Assembly (NCBI RefSeq): GCF_003096675.1
Contig: NZ_QEKW01000025.1
Coordinates: 1-58,282, forward strand
DNA: 58,282 bases
Direction: 5' to 3'
Origin: Actinomycetospora cinnamomea
Lineage (GTDB): Bacteria > Actinomycetota > Actinomycetes > Mycobacteriales > Pseudonocardiaceae
In this document: positions 7,472-15,539 of the stretch, piece after piece
Position numbering within the stretch: position 1 is the stretch's first letter
Layout: every line of letters begins with the position of its first letter
Notes under the pieces: generated by a model
The model's database searches: none
What the model was told of the DNA's origin: nothing
Seen by the model: only the letters and a program-made list of their open reading frames with translations
Translations under genes and position numbers: made by a program

Positions 7472-9769
7472 TCAGGCCGGCAGCGGGAGCGGCGCCAGCC
7501 GGTACGTCGGCGGCTCGACGCCGTGCAGGTGGCGCACGAAGTAGTCCCAGGTCCACCGGTAGAGGTGGTGCCGGCGGTGGAGGATCGCGTGGTCGCCGCC
7601 CGGGACGATCAGCGCGTCGACGTCGCGGTCGGCGGTGATGAGGGCGTCGACGAGGCGGAGGGTCTGCGCGGGCAGCACGATCTCGTCGAGCTCGCCGTGG
7701 ACGAGCAGGAGCCTGCCCCGGAGGTTCGCGGCGAGCGCGGGGTTGGACAGCCCGGTGAGGTCGGCGTCGCCGTGGTACTGCTCGGCCCACATCTGGAGGC
7801 CGAAGGCGTCGTCGTGGTTGCCCGACACCGCGACCCCGACCCCGTAGAACCCGGGATGGGCGAGCAACCCGCGCGCGGCGGCGAACCCGCCCGCGGACTG
7901 TCCGGTGATGCCGACACGGCCGGTGTCCAGCCACGGGTGGCGCCGTCCGAGCTCGCGGATCGCGGCGACGTGGTCGTCGAGGGCGCCCGCGTTGCCGAGG
8001 TCGCGGTAGGAGTGGTCGTGGAAGGCCCTGCTCCGCCCCGCGGTCCCTCGCCCGTCGACCGCGACCACCGCGAAGCCCAGCGCCGCCAGGGCCTCCGGAT
8101 CGCCGTGGTGCATCGGGTCGAACGACGGGCCGGCGCGGAAGTTCTGGGGACCGCCGTAGATGTGCTCGACCACCGGGTAGCGCCGCTGCGGATCGAACCC
8201 GTGCGGGCGCCACAGCAGGCCGAAGATCGGGGTGCGGCCGTCGGCGGCGGTCGTGCGGAAGCGCTCGGGCGGGGTCCAGCCCGCGGCACGCAGCGCGTCG
8301 GTGCCCGGCGCCTCCAGCTCGACCAGCACCCGCCCGTCCTCGTCCAGCACCCGGGCGCGGGGCGGCGTCGCGGAGCTGGAGGCGCGGTCCACCACGTAGC
8401 CGCCGCCGGGTGGAGCGACGGCATCGTGGTCGAGGTCGTCGTCGGTGAGGCGCGTGAACCCCGCGCCGTCGAGCCCGATGCGGCAGATCTGGCGGACGTA
8501 GGGGTCCTCGCACAGCCCGCCCGCGGTGAACCAGACCTGACGGCGCTCCTGGTCGACCCACAGCACGCTGCGCACCAGCCACGGGCCCGACGTCACCCGG
8601 GTGGCGGCGTCGAGCCCGTCCCCGTCCCCGTCCCCGTCCCCGTCCCCGTTCCCGTTCCCGTCGCCGCGCTCGCCCTGGTCGTCGCCCGGGTGGAGCCAGA
8701 GGTGGCCCCACCCGTCGCGCTGCGACCACCAGAGGATCTCCCCGGTGTCGAGGACGTGCGTCATCGTCGGTTCACCGAGCTGCGGGGTGGGGTCGGCGCG
8801 GGTCGTGCCCGTCTCGCTGACCAGCGTCGCCGTCGCTCCGGTCGCGGGGTCGAGCGAGCGCAGGCGCAGGGTGCGCGCGTCGCGGGTCTGCTGCAGGTGG
8901 TGGACGGTGCCGCCCGTCCACCACGAGTAGGCGATCGCGGTGCCGTGCACCATCGGCGCGGGCTCGGCCTGCGCGTCCACCCTCGTACCGGCGGGCACGT
9001 CGAACACGTGCCAGGTCATCGTCGGGTGAGCCTCGTCGCCCGGCACCGGGAAGGGCAGGTGGTGCGCGACCGGCCGCCCGCCTCCCGGTGGCGACGACTC
9101 GACGAGCACCTGGTCGGGCAGGCCCCGCTCGTCGAGGCGGTGGACCAGCAGCTTCGAGGAGTCGGGCGACCACGTCGCGTGGAAGACCGGCGGGAGCCCC
9201 AGCGACCGCAGCAGCGGCCGAATGCTCATCGGGGCGTTCGCGGCGCCGTAGGTGAGGCCGGGCTCCGCGTCGTCGGTGAGCGCGTCCTCGGTCCCGTCCC
9301 GGTCGCGCACCCAGACGTTCCCGTCGCGTCCGAACGCGGTCCGTCGCCCGTCGGGCGACGGGATCTCCATCGGCCCGGGCGGGGTCTCCTCGATACGGGA
9401 GCACTCGCCCTCGGCCCACCGCCAGCGCTCCCCGAACGCGGAGAAGCGGACGGCCGGCTCGTCGTCGTCACCGCCGTCGACGTCCACCGCCGTGATCGGC
9501 AGGTCCTCGGCGTCGACCGCGTGTCCCGACGCCACCGACAGCGCGGCCGCGAGGCCCTCGTGGTCGAACAGGTCGCGCCGCTCGCCCTTGCGCGGGTCCG
9601 CGAGGACATGGCGGGTGCCGGAGACGTAGCGGAAGCGCTCGCCGTCGCCGAGCCACTCGGGGGTCACCGTGGGGACCAGACGGGCGCGGTAGGGAGCGAG
9701 CATCTGTTCGGCCCGGGCGTAGTCGGCGTCGGTGAGCGTGACGTGGGCGTGGGTCGGGGTGGCGGTCAT
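7472..9769 (-). CDS. S9 family peptidase (dipeptidyl-peptidase IV-like)
   Basis: 765 aa. The N-terminal beta-propeller of about 500 residues precedes an alpha/beta-hydrolase with Ser in GQSAGGFAAARG near residue 623, Asp in HGELDEIVLP near 693 and His in GGDHAIL near 724. No signal peptide is evident. Residues 370-385 are a run of Asp/Asn-Gly pairs encoded by eight hexanucleotide copies, probably a flexible propeller loop. It is the first gene of a likely two-gene peptidase transcript; its upstream region carries a copy of the motif shared with the DUF3159 and MFS genes. Confidence 0.9.
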   Translation of the reverse strand: MTATPTHAHVTLTDADYARAEQMLAPYRARLVPTVTPEWLGDGERFRYVSGTRHVLADPRKGERRDLFDHEGLAAALSVASGHAVDAEDLPITAVDVDGGDDDEPAVRFSAFGERWRWAEGECSRIEETPPGPMEIPSPDGRRTAFGRDGNVWVRDRDGTEDALTDDAEPGLTYGAANAPMSIRPLLRSLGLPPVFHATWSPDSSKLLVHRLDERGLPDQVLVESSPPGGGRPVAHHLPFPVPGDEAHPTMTWHVFDVPAGTRVDAQAEPAPMVHGTAIAYSWWTGGTVHHLQQTRDARTLRLRSLDPATGATATLVSETGTTRADPTPQLGEPTMTHVLDTGEILWWSQRDGWGHLWLHPGDDQGERGDGNGNGDGDGDGDGDGLDAATRVTSGPWLVRSVLWVDQERRQVWFTAGGLCEDPYVRQICRIGLDGAGFTRLTDDDLDHDAVAPPGGGYVVDRASSSATPPRARVLDEDGRVLVELEAPGTDALRAAGWTPPERFRTTAADGRTPIFGLLWRPHGFDPQRRYPVVEHIYGGPQNFRAGPSFDPMHHGDPEALAALGFAVVAVDGRGTAGRSRAFHDHSYRDLGNAGALDDHVAAIRELGRRHPWLDTGRVGITGQSAGGFAAARGLLAHPGFYGVGVAVSGNHDDAFGLQMWAEQYHGDADLTGLSNPALAANLRGRLLLVHGELDEIVLPAQTLRLVDALITADRDVDALIVPGGDHAILHRRHHLYRWTWDYFVRHLHGVEPPTYRLAPLPLPA
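8615..8662 (-). repeat. Hexanucleotide tandem repeat inside the S9 peptidase gene
   Basis: Eight direct copies of CCCGTC or CCCGTT on the plus strand, read as GACGGG or AACGGG on the coding strand. The unit is six bases, so copy-number changes add or remove Asp-Gly pairs without breaking the frame. Confidence 0.9.
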
Positions 9770-9812
9770 GTCGGGGTGGCCTTCCTGCCGTGGTCACCGC
9801 CGACGGAACACT

Positions 9813-9831
9813 CGGCCGCCGCGGCACACTC
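9813..9831 (-). promoter_or_regulatory. Copy 1 of a 19-bp motif, upstream of the S9 peptidase
   Basis: Read on the minus strand this is GAGTGTGCCGCGGCGGCCG. It differs at three or four positions from two better copies (9867-9885 and 12006-12024). The left half GAGTGTGCCG is intact, the right half degenerate. It lies 43 bases before the ATG at 9769. Confidence 0.4.
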
Positions 9832-9866
9832 CAGTCCGTGTGACGGGTGTCACGCCGTGTGGGGTG

Positions 9867-9885
9867 GAGTGTGCCGTCACGGCAC
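9867..9885 (+). promoter_or_regulatory. Copy 2 of the 19-bp motif, upstream of the DUF3159 gene
   Basis: The site reads GAGTGTGCCGTCACGGCAC and contains a 7-bp palindrome, GTGCCGT and ACGGCAC separated by one base. It ends 61 bases before the ATG at 9947. Its left part also pairs with 9823-9833 as an 11-bp inverted repeat. Between them GTGAC and GTCAC (9840-9844, 9849-9853) form a smaller inverted repeat. A dimeric repressor of TetR or ArsR type would fit; the protein is unknown. Confidence 0.45.
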
Positions 9886-9946
9886 GCCGTGTCCTGGGCC
9901 GGCACGGCGGGCCCACCGGTCCCGCTCCGAGGAGAGGACCGACACG

Positions 9947-10660
9947 ATGCCGCTGCCCACGGGCCGTCCCGCCGGCACCGAGCAGGACGACGAGATCGCG
10001 ACCGAGGCCCTCCCGGCGGTCACGGCCGGGAAGGCGCCGGAGACGACGGCCCGGCCGGCGTCGCTGGTCGACCAGATGGGCGGCCCGTTCGGGGTGGTCG
10101 GCACCACGGTGCCCCAGCTGGTGTTCGCCGGCCTGTCTCCCCACCTCCCACTGCTCACCACGGCCGGCGTCTCCGCCGTCGTCGCCGTGGGGTTCACGGT
10201 GGTGCGTCTCGTGCGCGGAGAGGCCCTGTCGACGGCGATCGGCGGCGTGCTCGGCGTCGCGATCGCGAGCGGCATCGCCGTCTGGACCGGGTCGGCCAGC
10301 AACTTCTTCCTCGTCGGCATCGTGGCCGCGCTCGTCGGCTTCGTCGTCGCCGGCGGCTCACTCGCCGTGCGCCGGCCACTCACCGGCCTCGTCTGGAACC
10401 TGCGACACGGCGGGGGGCACCCCTGGCGGGAGGACCGACCCAGCCGCCGCGCCCACGACGTCGCGACCGCGGCCGTGGCGGCCGTGTTCGGCGCCCGCTT
10501 CGTGGTCACGCAGTGGCTCTACGCGCTCGACTCGACCGGCGGCCTCGCCGTGGCGAGGGTCGTGCTGGGCGTCCCGCTGACCCTTGTCGCCGCGGCCGTC
10601 GTCGTCTGGGCCTTCCGCCGCTCGACCAGGCGTCTGGTCACCCGCGCGGCCGCCCGGTGA
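9947..10660 (+). CDS. DUF3159 family membrane protein
   Basis: 237 aa. A hydrophilic N-terminus of about 45 residues is followed by the conserved start of the family (LVDQMGGPFGVVGTTVPQLV) and five to six membrane segments, with the charged loop RHGGGHPWREDRPSRRAHD between the second and third pairs. The function of DUF3159 proteins is unknown. The ATG at 9947 has GAGGAGAGG about eight bases upstream. The whole second half of the gene is also covered on the opposite strand by the open frame of the MFS gene. Confidence 0.8.
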   Translation: MPLPTGRPAGTEQDDEIATEALPAVTAGKAPETTARPASLVDQMGGPFGVVGTTVPQLVFAGLSPHLPLLTTAGVSAVVAVGFTVVRLVRGEALSTAIGGVLGVAIASGIAVWTGSASNFFLVGIVAALVGFVVAGGSLAVRRPLTGLVWNLRHGGGHPWREDRPSRRAHDVATAAVAAVFGARFVVTQWLYALDSTGGLAVARVVLGVPLTLVAAAVVVWAFRRSTRRLVTRAAAR

Positions 10661-11947
10661 CCACATCCCGGCCACGCCCTCGAGATCATGGAAGACCGGG
10701 GCGAGCAGGGCGGCCACCGCGGTGATCCCCGCGAACACGGCCAGCGCCGCGGCCGCGACGTGCAGGCCGGCACCGGCCGCGACGGCGCCGAGCGGCGCCC
10801 CGGTGAGTGCCGGCGCCCCGAGCAGGATCGCGTTCTGGGCACCGAGGACCCGGCCGCGCCGGATCTCGGGGGTGGCCTCGACCGTCAGCACGCCGAGGAC
10901 GGCGGTCGCCGGTGCGTTCGTGACCCCCACCAGCGCGGCCGCGCCGAGCACCACCCACGGCGAGGCCAGCGTGCCCAGCGCGGCGAAGCCGACGAGCGAC
11001 CCCACCATGCCGACGACGAACCAGGTGCGGCGACGGACGCCGCCCCGTTCCCGCCCCGAGGTCGCGGCGAACACCGTCGACCCGACGATGCTGCCCCCGG
11101 CGAAGGCGGAAAGCGTTAGACCGGTGAGGGCGGGCAGCTCCTCGGCGGTGAAGTAGGCCGGCATCAGCGTCGACTGCAGGGCGCTGATGATCGCGACGAA
11201 GGACGCCGAGACCAGCGTGGCGCCGAGGACGATCCGGCTGCGGACGAGGAACCTCCACCCCGCGAGCAGCTCGCCGGTCGTGCGCCGCAGCGTGCCGCGG
11301 TCGTCGTCGGCCATCCGACGCACCGGGGGAACCCGCCCGGCCCGCGGGTCGACGGCGAGCGTCAGCCCGGCGGCCGCGACGCTCGTCGCCGCCGTGAGCA
11401 GCAGCAGCGTCGGGGTGAGCCCCAGGACCGCGGCGAGCAGTCCCCCGAGTCCGGGCCCGGCGAGGAGCAGGACGTTGGCGAGCGTCTCGCGGATCCCGAG
11501 CAGGCGGTCCAACGCCCCGCGGCGGGCCCCGCCGAGCCGGGCCAGCGCGGGCAGCAGTGCCTCGTGGGCGGTCGTGCCCGGCACCCGGACCGCCGCGCCG
11601 ACCACGGCGAGGACCAGGAACCACGGGAGGTCGAGCCCCCACACGGCGTCGACGAGCGGGAGCGCGGCCGTCGACGCCGCCGCGGCCACGTCGGAGACCG
11701 CGGACACGGCCCGGCGGTCGAACCGGTCGACGACGAGGCCACCGAGGATCCCGACGGCCGCGGCGGTCGCCGTGGACACGGTGGCGAGGAGGCCGGCGGC
11801 GAACACGTCCCCGGTGCGCTCGAGGACGAGCAGGGGTACCAGGACGCCCGCGACGCCCTTGCCCAGCAGGGAGAGCCCGTAGGAGGCGAGGTAGAGCGCA
11901 GGCCCCGAGCGCACGCGCGGCGCGGTGCACGGGCTCGTGTCGGTCAT
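10358..11947 (-). CDS. MFS exporter (EntS-like), C-terminus running antisense through DUF3159
   Basis: The first about 425 residues form a 12-TM drug or siderophore-type exporter (LYLASYGLSLLGKGVAGVLV, VVDRFDRR between helices 2 and 3, and a long central loop). The ATG at 11947 has GGAGG seven bases upstream. The last transmembrane segment ends near 10680, but no stop codon occurs there. The frame continues to 10358 as a hydrophilic low-complexity tail, read from the antisense of the DUF3159 gene. Either the native stop was lost or the tail is really translated. The substrate is unknown. Confidence 0.8.
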   Translation of the reverse strand: MTDTSPCTAPRVRSGPALYLASYGLSLLGKGVAGVLVPLLVLERTGDVFAAGLLATVSTATAAAVGILGGLVVDRFDRRAVSAVSDVAAAASTAALPLVDAVWGLDLPWFLVLAVVGAAVRVPGTTAHEALLPALARLGGARRGALDRLLGIRETLANVLLLAGPGLGGLLAAVLGLTPTLLLLTAATSVAAAGLTLAVDPRAGRVPPVRRMADDDRGTLRRTTGELLAGWRFLVRSRIVLGATLVSASFVAIISALQSTLMPAYFTAEELPALTGLTLSAFAGGSIVGSTVFAATSGRERGGVRRRTWFVVGMVGSLVGFAALGTLASPWVVLGAAALVGVTNAPATAVLGVLTVEATPEIRRGRVLGAQNAILLGAPALTGAPLGAVAAGAGLHVAAAALAVFAGITAVAALLAPVFHDLEGVAGMWSPGGRAGDQTPGRAAEGPDDDGRGDKGQRDAQHDPRHGEAAGRVERVEPLRDHEAGAEHGRHGRGRDVVGAAAGSVLPPGVPPAVSQVPDEAGEWPAHGE

Positions 11948-12005
11948 CGCGGTCCTCCCGGCGGTCCCGCCCGCCGGTCCCGGCGAGCCGGAGCCAGCAG
12001 AAACG

Positions 12006-12024
12006 GTGCCGTCGCGGCACGCTC
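12006..12024 (-). promoter_or_regulatory. Copy 3 of the 19-bp motif, upstream of the MFS exporter
   Basis: Read on the minus strand this is GAGCGTGCCGCGACGGCAC, matching copy 2 at 16 of 19 positions. GTGCCG and CGGCAC form a 6-bp palindrome around three bases. It lies 58 bases before the ATG at 11947, almost the same distance as copy 2 from the DUF3159 start, which suggests shared control of these convergent genes. Confidence 0.45.
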
Positions 12025-12080
12025 AAGTCCGCGCGCAGGACCCGGTCACCGACCGGCCGTGCCGGCCACCGCCGGTCCGG

Positions 12081-12446
12081 TCAGCCGCCGAGCCGGCCGA
12101 TCGGGGGCGGGGCGGCGGGGGTGTCGTCGTCGCCGTCGCGGCCGTGGAACACCAGCACCAGGCCGACGATGCCGGCGACGATCGCGAGGGCGGCGCCCAC
12201 GCGGTCCCGGGTCCGCGTGGTGACCCGGAGGCGGTCGGGCGGTGGCTGCGCGGGCCGGCGTGCGGTGGCCTGACCACGTTCGATCGCCGCCGCGCCCGCG
12301 TAGCCGAGCGCGAGGACGAAGAGCGCGCCGGTCAGCAGGTCGAGGGGTGCGGTGGCGACCCGCAGGACGCCGGTCACCGCGCAGACGGCGGCGATCGCGT
12401 AGCCGCCCTTCCAGCTCGGGAGCCAGGCGAGCACGGGGCCGCTCAC
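12081..12446 (-). CDS. Small membrane protein
   Basis: 121 aa with about three hydrophobic segments (YAIAAVCAVTGVLRVA, LLTGALFVLALGYAGAAAI, VGAALAIVAGIVGLVLVFHG) and a Pro/Asp-rich C-terminus. I do not recognise a family. The GTG at 12446 overlaps the stop of the Gdt1-type gene in the sequence GTGA, so the two are probably translated together and may work together at the membrane. Confidence 0.6.
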   Translation of the reverse strand: MSGPVLAWLPSWKGGYAIAAVCAVTGVLRVATAPLDLLTGALFVLALGYAGAAAIERGQATARRPAQPPPDRLRVTTRTRDRVGAALAIVAGIVGLVLVFHGRDGDDDTPAAPPPIGRLGG

Positions 12447-13042
12447 CCGACGATCGCCTCGACCGCGGCCCACACCGCCAGCCCCACCATGATCAGCGCG
12501 GCCACGCGGGTCACCCAGCGCACCGGCACCAGCCGACGCAGCCGATCGCCGCCCCAGACCGCGATCGCGGAGACGGCCCAGAGCCCGAGGACCGCACCGA
12601 TGCCGACGGCGAGGAGGTCGTCGTACCGGGCGGCCAGCGAGGCGGCGATGATCTGGGAGGGGTCGGCGAACTCCGACAGCGCGGTCACCCCGAAGGCCGT
12701 CGCCACGACGCCCCACCGTGTCTTCGGCGTGGCTCGGAGCTCGATGTCGTCGTCGTCGTCCTCCTCGCCCTCGCGATAGATGAGGAACGCGCCGACGAGG
12801 AAGATCAGGGCGAGGACGGCCTCCAGGAGCCGACCGGGGAGCAGGGCCAGGAGACCGCCGGCCGCGAGCGCGACGCCGACGTGCACCAGCATCCCGGCGC
12901 ACACGCCCAGGAGCACCCACCGCGCGGGCAACCGGCTGGCCAGCACGAGGGTCACCAGGCCACTCGTGTCGGCCATCTCCGCCAGGAACACGAGCCCGAA
13001 CGTGATGGCCGCCACGGTCACGAGCGTGATCCTGGCGCCCAC
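12443..13042 (-). CDS. Gdt1/UPF0016 (TMEM165-like) cation transporter
   Basis: About 199 aa with six hydrophobic segments in two similar halves. Each half has a variant of the family signature E-x-G-D-[KR]-[TS]: EMADTS in the first helix and EFADPSQ in the fourth, the Gly being replaced by Ala. An acidic EGEEDDDDD loop separates the halves. The family exports or exchanges Mn2+ and Ca2+ (known of homologues); the altered signature leaves the ion uncertain. The GTG at 13042 is a best guess, since upstream sequence is a decayed gene on the other strand and no ribosome binding site is clear. Confidence 0.7.
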   Translation of the reverse strand: MGARITLVTVAAITFGLVFLAEMADTSGLVTLVLASRLPARWVLLGVCAGMLVHVGVALAAGGLLALLPGRLLEAVLALIFLVGAFLIYREGEEDDDDDIELRATPKTRWGVVATAFGVTALSEFADPSQIIAASLAARYDDLLAVGIGAVLGLWAVSAIAVWGGDRLRRLVPVRWVTRVAALIMVGLAVWAAVEAIVG

Positions 13043-13099
13043 GCCGGTGGACCACAACCACGCGCGCGGTGCTGGACATCCCCGTGCGGGCGGTCTTCG

Positions 13100-13357
13100 A
13101 TGTCGGGGGCCACCATCCCGGCGGCGGGATGGCCCATCGTGGCGATGTACAGCCTGGGCGAGCAGATCCACGTCGGCGCGCCTGGCCCAGCTTCTCGGTG
13201 TACCGGGGTGCCACCCGGGCGCTCGGCCCCGAGGTCAACAACGCCGCCGGCCTCGTCTACGCGGGGGACCTGCCGGAGACCGAGCAGGGTCTGGTCGTCG
13301 CCGACCTCGACTTCTCGATGATCGCAGTCGCGAAGTCCGCCGCCGCGCCCGCCTTCG
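13100..13357 (+). pseudogene. Nitrilase remnant
   Basis: Two frames together encode pieces of an aliphatic-type nitrilase. One gives AMYSLGEQIHVGA (from 13142). After a one-base loss near 13180 the next frame gives WPSFSVYRGATRALGPEVNN and then a segment with GLVVADLDFSMIAVAKSAAA. The normal protein has about 60 more residues between LVYA and EGLLVADLD, an N-terminal half with the catalytic Cys, and a longer C-terminus; all are missing. No functional product is possible. Confidence 0.7.
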
Positions 13358-13490
13358 TGGACGCCGCGGACGGGGGCTGCGCGGCGGTTCCCACGGCGAG
13401 TCCAGGGGCCGGACCGTACCGGGACCGAGGTGACGTAGGTTCAAGATCGCATCGGGACGAACATGGCCTCGTCGTCATGGCTTCGTCGTC

Positions 13491-13518
13491 GCTGGTGGGT
13501 GGTCGCTGGTGGGTGGTC
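13491..13518 (+). repeat. Two-copy 14-bp tandem repeat
   Basis: GCTGGTGGGTGGTC occurs twice back to back in the non-coding stretch between the nitrilase remnant and the DUF222 pseudogene. A related GCTGGGTGGTCGTGCGGGTG follows at about 13559. Confidence 0.7.
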
Positions 13519-13613
13519 GCCGGCGGCCTGGGCCGGGAAGTTCTTCATAGTTTCTTTGCTGGGTGGTCGTGCGGGTGGGGCGTCGTTGTCGGGGGGTGGC
13601 GCTGGATTCGAAC

Positions 13614-14382
13614 GTGAGCGAAGCCGGGGTGGGGGTGGTGGCGCGGGCGGCGCTCGACCGTGCCCGGGAGCGCTTCGCTGTCCGGCGCCGGGAGTACTAC
13701 CGCCAGCTGGTGGACATCGCCGCGCTGGCCGAGCTCGGGGTGGCCGGGCAGACCGGCGACCGGGTCACCCACCGCCTGCTCCAGGAGCTCTGGCCACCTC
13801 GACCGGGGTGAGGCCGCCCGCCTGGTCGACGAGGCCGCCGACCTGGCCCCGCGGGTGTCGCTGTCCGGGCAGCGGCGCCCGCCGCGGCTGCCGGCGACCG
13901 CGGGGGTGTTGGCGGCTGGTGAGGTCGGGGCGGGGCACGTGGCGGTGATCCGGCGCACGATGCGGCGCCTGGAGCGGGTCGAGGGGCTCGACGCGGCCGT
14001 GTGGGGTGAGGCCGAGGTCGGGCTGGCGCAGGCGGCGACGAGGTTGTCGCCGCGGGGGTTGGAGAAGGTCGCCGCCCGGTTGCTGGCGGATCTGGATCCG
14101 GATGGGGTGGCCCCCGATGAGCGGGAGGCCCGCCACGACGAGGTGCGGTTGGTCTCGCGCCGTGACGGGACGCTGTGGATGACCGCGGTGATCGCCGACG
14201 CCCTCGGCGCGGAGATCCTCCGGGAGGGGTTCGACGCCGGGTCGACCCCCGCCGGGCCGGACGACGACCGGACCCTGGCCCAACGCCGGGCCGCGGCCTT
14301 GGTGGAGGCCTTCACGCCCCCACCCTGGATCGAGCCCGAACGACAACGAAGACCCGGCGGACGACCCCGCATCCCCACCTGA
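13614..14382 (+). pseudogene. Frameshifted, truncated DUF222 (13E12-type HNH) gene
   Basis: From a GTG at 13614 the frame encodes the start of a DUF222 protein (ARAALDRARERFAVRRREYY, then GDRVTHRLLQELW). After one extra base near 13794 the protein continues in another frame (HLDRGEAARLVDEAADLAPR, ..., VIRRTMRRLERVEGLD, ..., LAQRRAAALVEAF). The frame then ends at 14382 with RRPGGRPRIPT, before the C-terminal HNH nuclease region. Two lesions and loss of the nuclease make this a dead copy of the family found intact at the right end of the window. Confidence 0.8.
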
Positions 14383-14631
14383 CGGTATTCCTTCGTGGTT
14401 CCGTGTCCCGGACGGAGCCCCGGAGGGGTTTCAGTAAGCTCTGCGGGCCGCGGTCGAACAGCCGGCCGCTCGTTGGATCGGCGCGCCCGCCCGAGGCCTG
14501 CGCTCGTCCGGTCCGTCCGCCGTGTCTCCCGCGCCCTGCTCGGCGCGGTGAGTGCGCGCGTCGACGGACCGGAGGCGCGGCACGTCCTCACGGTGCGGTG
14601 CGGACCTCTCGCGAGCGTGGAAGTGAGGACA

Positions 14632-15501
14632 GTGGCGGTGCACCCGGGTCAGGCCGAGCAGCTCGTCGTCGCCCTGCGGAGGGCTGCGCAGTCGCTCGTG
14701 CGACAGCGCAGTATCCGGGACCTCCAGCTGACGCTCTCGGGGATCGTCGCGGCGGCGGTGGACACCGTGCCGGGCGCGACGGCCGGCGGGCTGTCGGTGT
14801 CCGAGGACGGCATCGTCGACTCGCGCAACCCCACGAGCCGCGGCATCTCCGAGCTCGACCGCCTCCAGGGCGAGCTCCACGAAGGACCGTGCATCACGGC
14901 GCTCGAGGAGCCCGCGGACGACGGGGTCGTCCTGGTGGAGGACCTCGCCGGCGACGACGCGGAGCGCTGGCCCCGGTTCGCGCCGGCCGCCGTGGATGCG
15001 GGCTTCCGCTCGATGCTGTCGATCCAGCTGGCGACCGGCGGCCAGCTCCGTGCCGCGCTCAACCTGTACGCCGCGCAGCCCCGGGTGTTCGACGGCGAGG
15101 CACGGGTCACCGCCGGGCTCTTCGCCCTGCAGGCGGCGATGCTGCTGCACGGCAGCGAGCAGGCGGCACACCTCGGGCGGGCGGTCGACAGCCGCGACGT
15201 CATCGGACAGGCCAAGGGCATCCTCATGGAGCGCTTCGGGGTCGACGAGACCGAGGCGTTCCAGATGCTCGTCGAGTCGTCCCAGAGCACCAACATCAAG
15301 CTCGTCGACGTGGCGCGGTGGCTCGCGGGCGAGGCCAACCGGCGCCACGCGCGCCGGGACGGCGACGTCACCACCGGAGCCCGCGGGGTCATCGGCGGCA
15401 CCGAGCACGCCGAGCAGACCGGCAGCGCCGGCCACGCCGGCGTCCCGGAGGGCCGGGCGGCCCCCGACGACGCAAAGGGCGAGGATCCGCAGCCGGCCTG
15501 A
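14632..15501 (+). CDS. GAF-ANTAR transcription antitermination regulator
   Basis: 289 aa. The layout is an N-terminal helix (LVVALRRAAQSLVRQRSIRD), GAF (AVDTVPGATAGGLSV, LDRLQGELHEGPCITALEEP) and ANTAR (RDVIGQAKGILMERFGVDET, then ESSQSTNIKLVDVARWLAGE). A disordered C-terminal tail of about 55 residues follows. A GTG at 14632 behind AAGTGAGGAC is chosen. The frame stays open upstream but that part is unlike the family and overlaps the pseudogene end. It is closest in sequence to the first gene of the window. Confidence 0.85.
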   Translation: MAVHPGQAEQLVVALRRAAQSLVRQRSIRDLQLTLSGIVAAAVDTVPGATAGGLSVSEDGIVDSRNPTSRGISELDRLQGELHEGPCITALEEPADDGVVLVEDLAGDDAERWPRFAPAAVDAGFRSMLSIQLATGGQLRAALNLYAAQPRVFDGEARVTAGLFALQAAMLLHGSEQAAHLGRAVDSRDVIGQAKGILMERFGVDETEAFQMLVESSQSTNIKLVDVARWLAGEANRRHARRDGDVTTGARGVIGGTEHAEQTGSAGHAGVPEGRAAPDDAKGEDPQPA

Positions 15502-15539
15502 GTCCCGAACCCGTGGGTCCGTCGAGCCCACCGGCGCAT

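Noticed and set aside
7247..9946. Very long plus-strand open frame opposite the two S9 peptidase genes, continuing into DUF3159
   Set aside because: It is the antisense of well-supported peptidase genes with full catalytic motifs. Its composition is Arg/Gly/Val-rich without any family pattern. Only the last 237 codons, from the ATG at 9947, are a real gene.
13043..13100. yybP-ykoY manganese riboswitch before the Gdt1-type gene
   Set aside because: Only a few dozen bases separate the start from the nitrilase remnant, and none of the conserved riboswitch elements is visible.
13605..13622. SOS box before the DUF222 pseudogene
   Set aside because: Only the left half TCGAAC is present; the expected GTTCGA four bases later is replaced by GCGAAG, so it is not a functional site.
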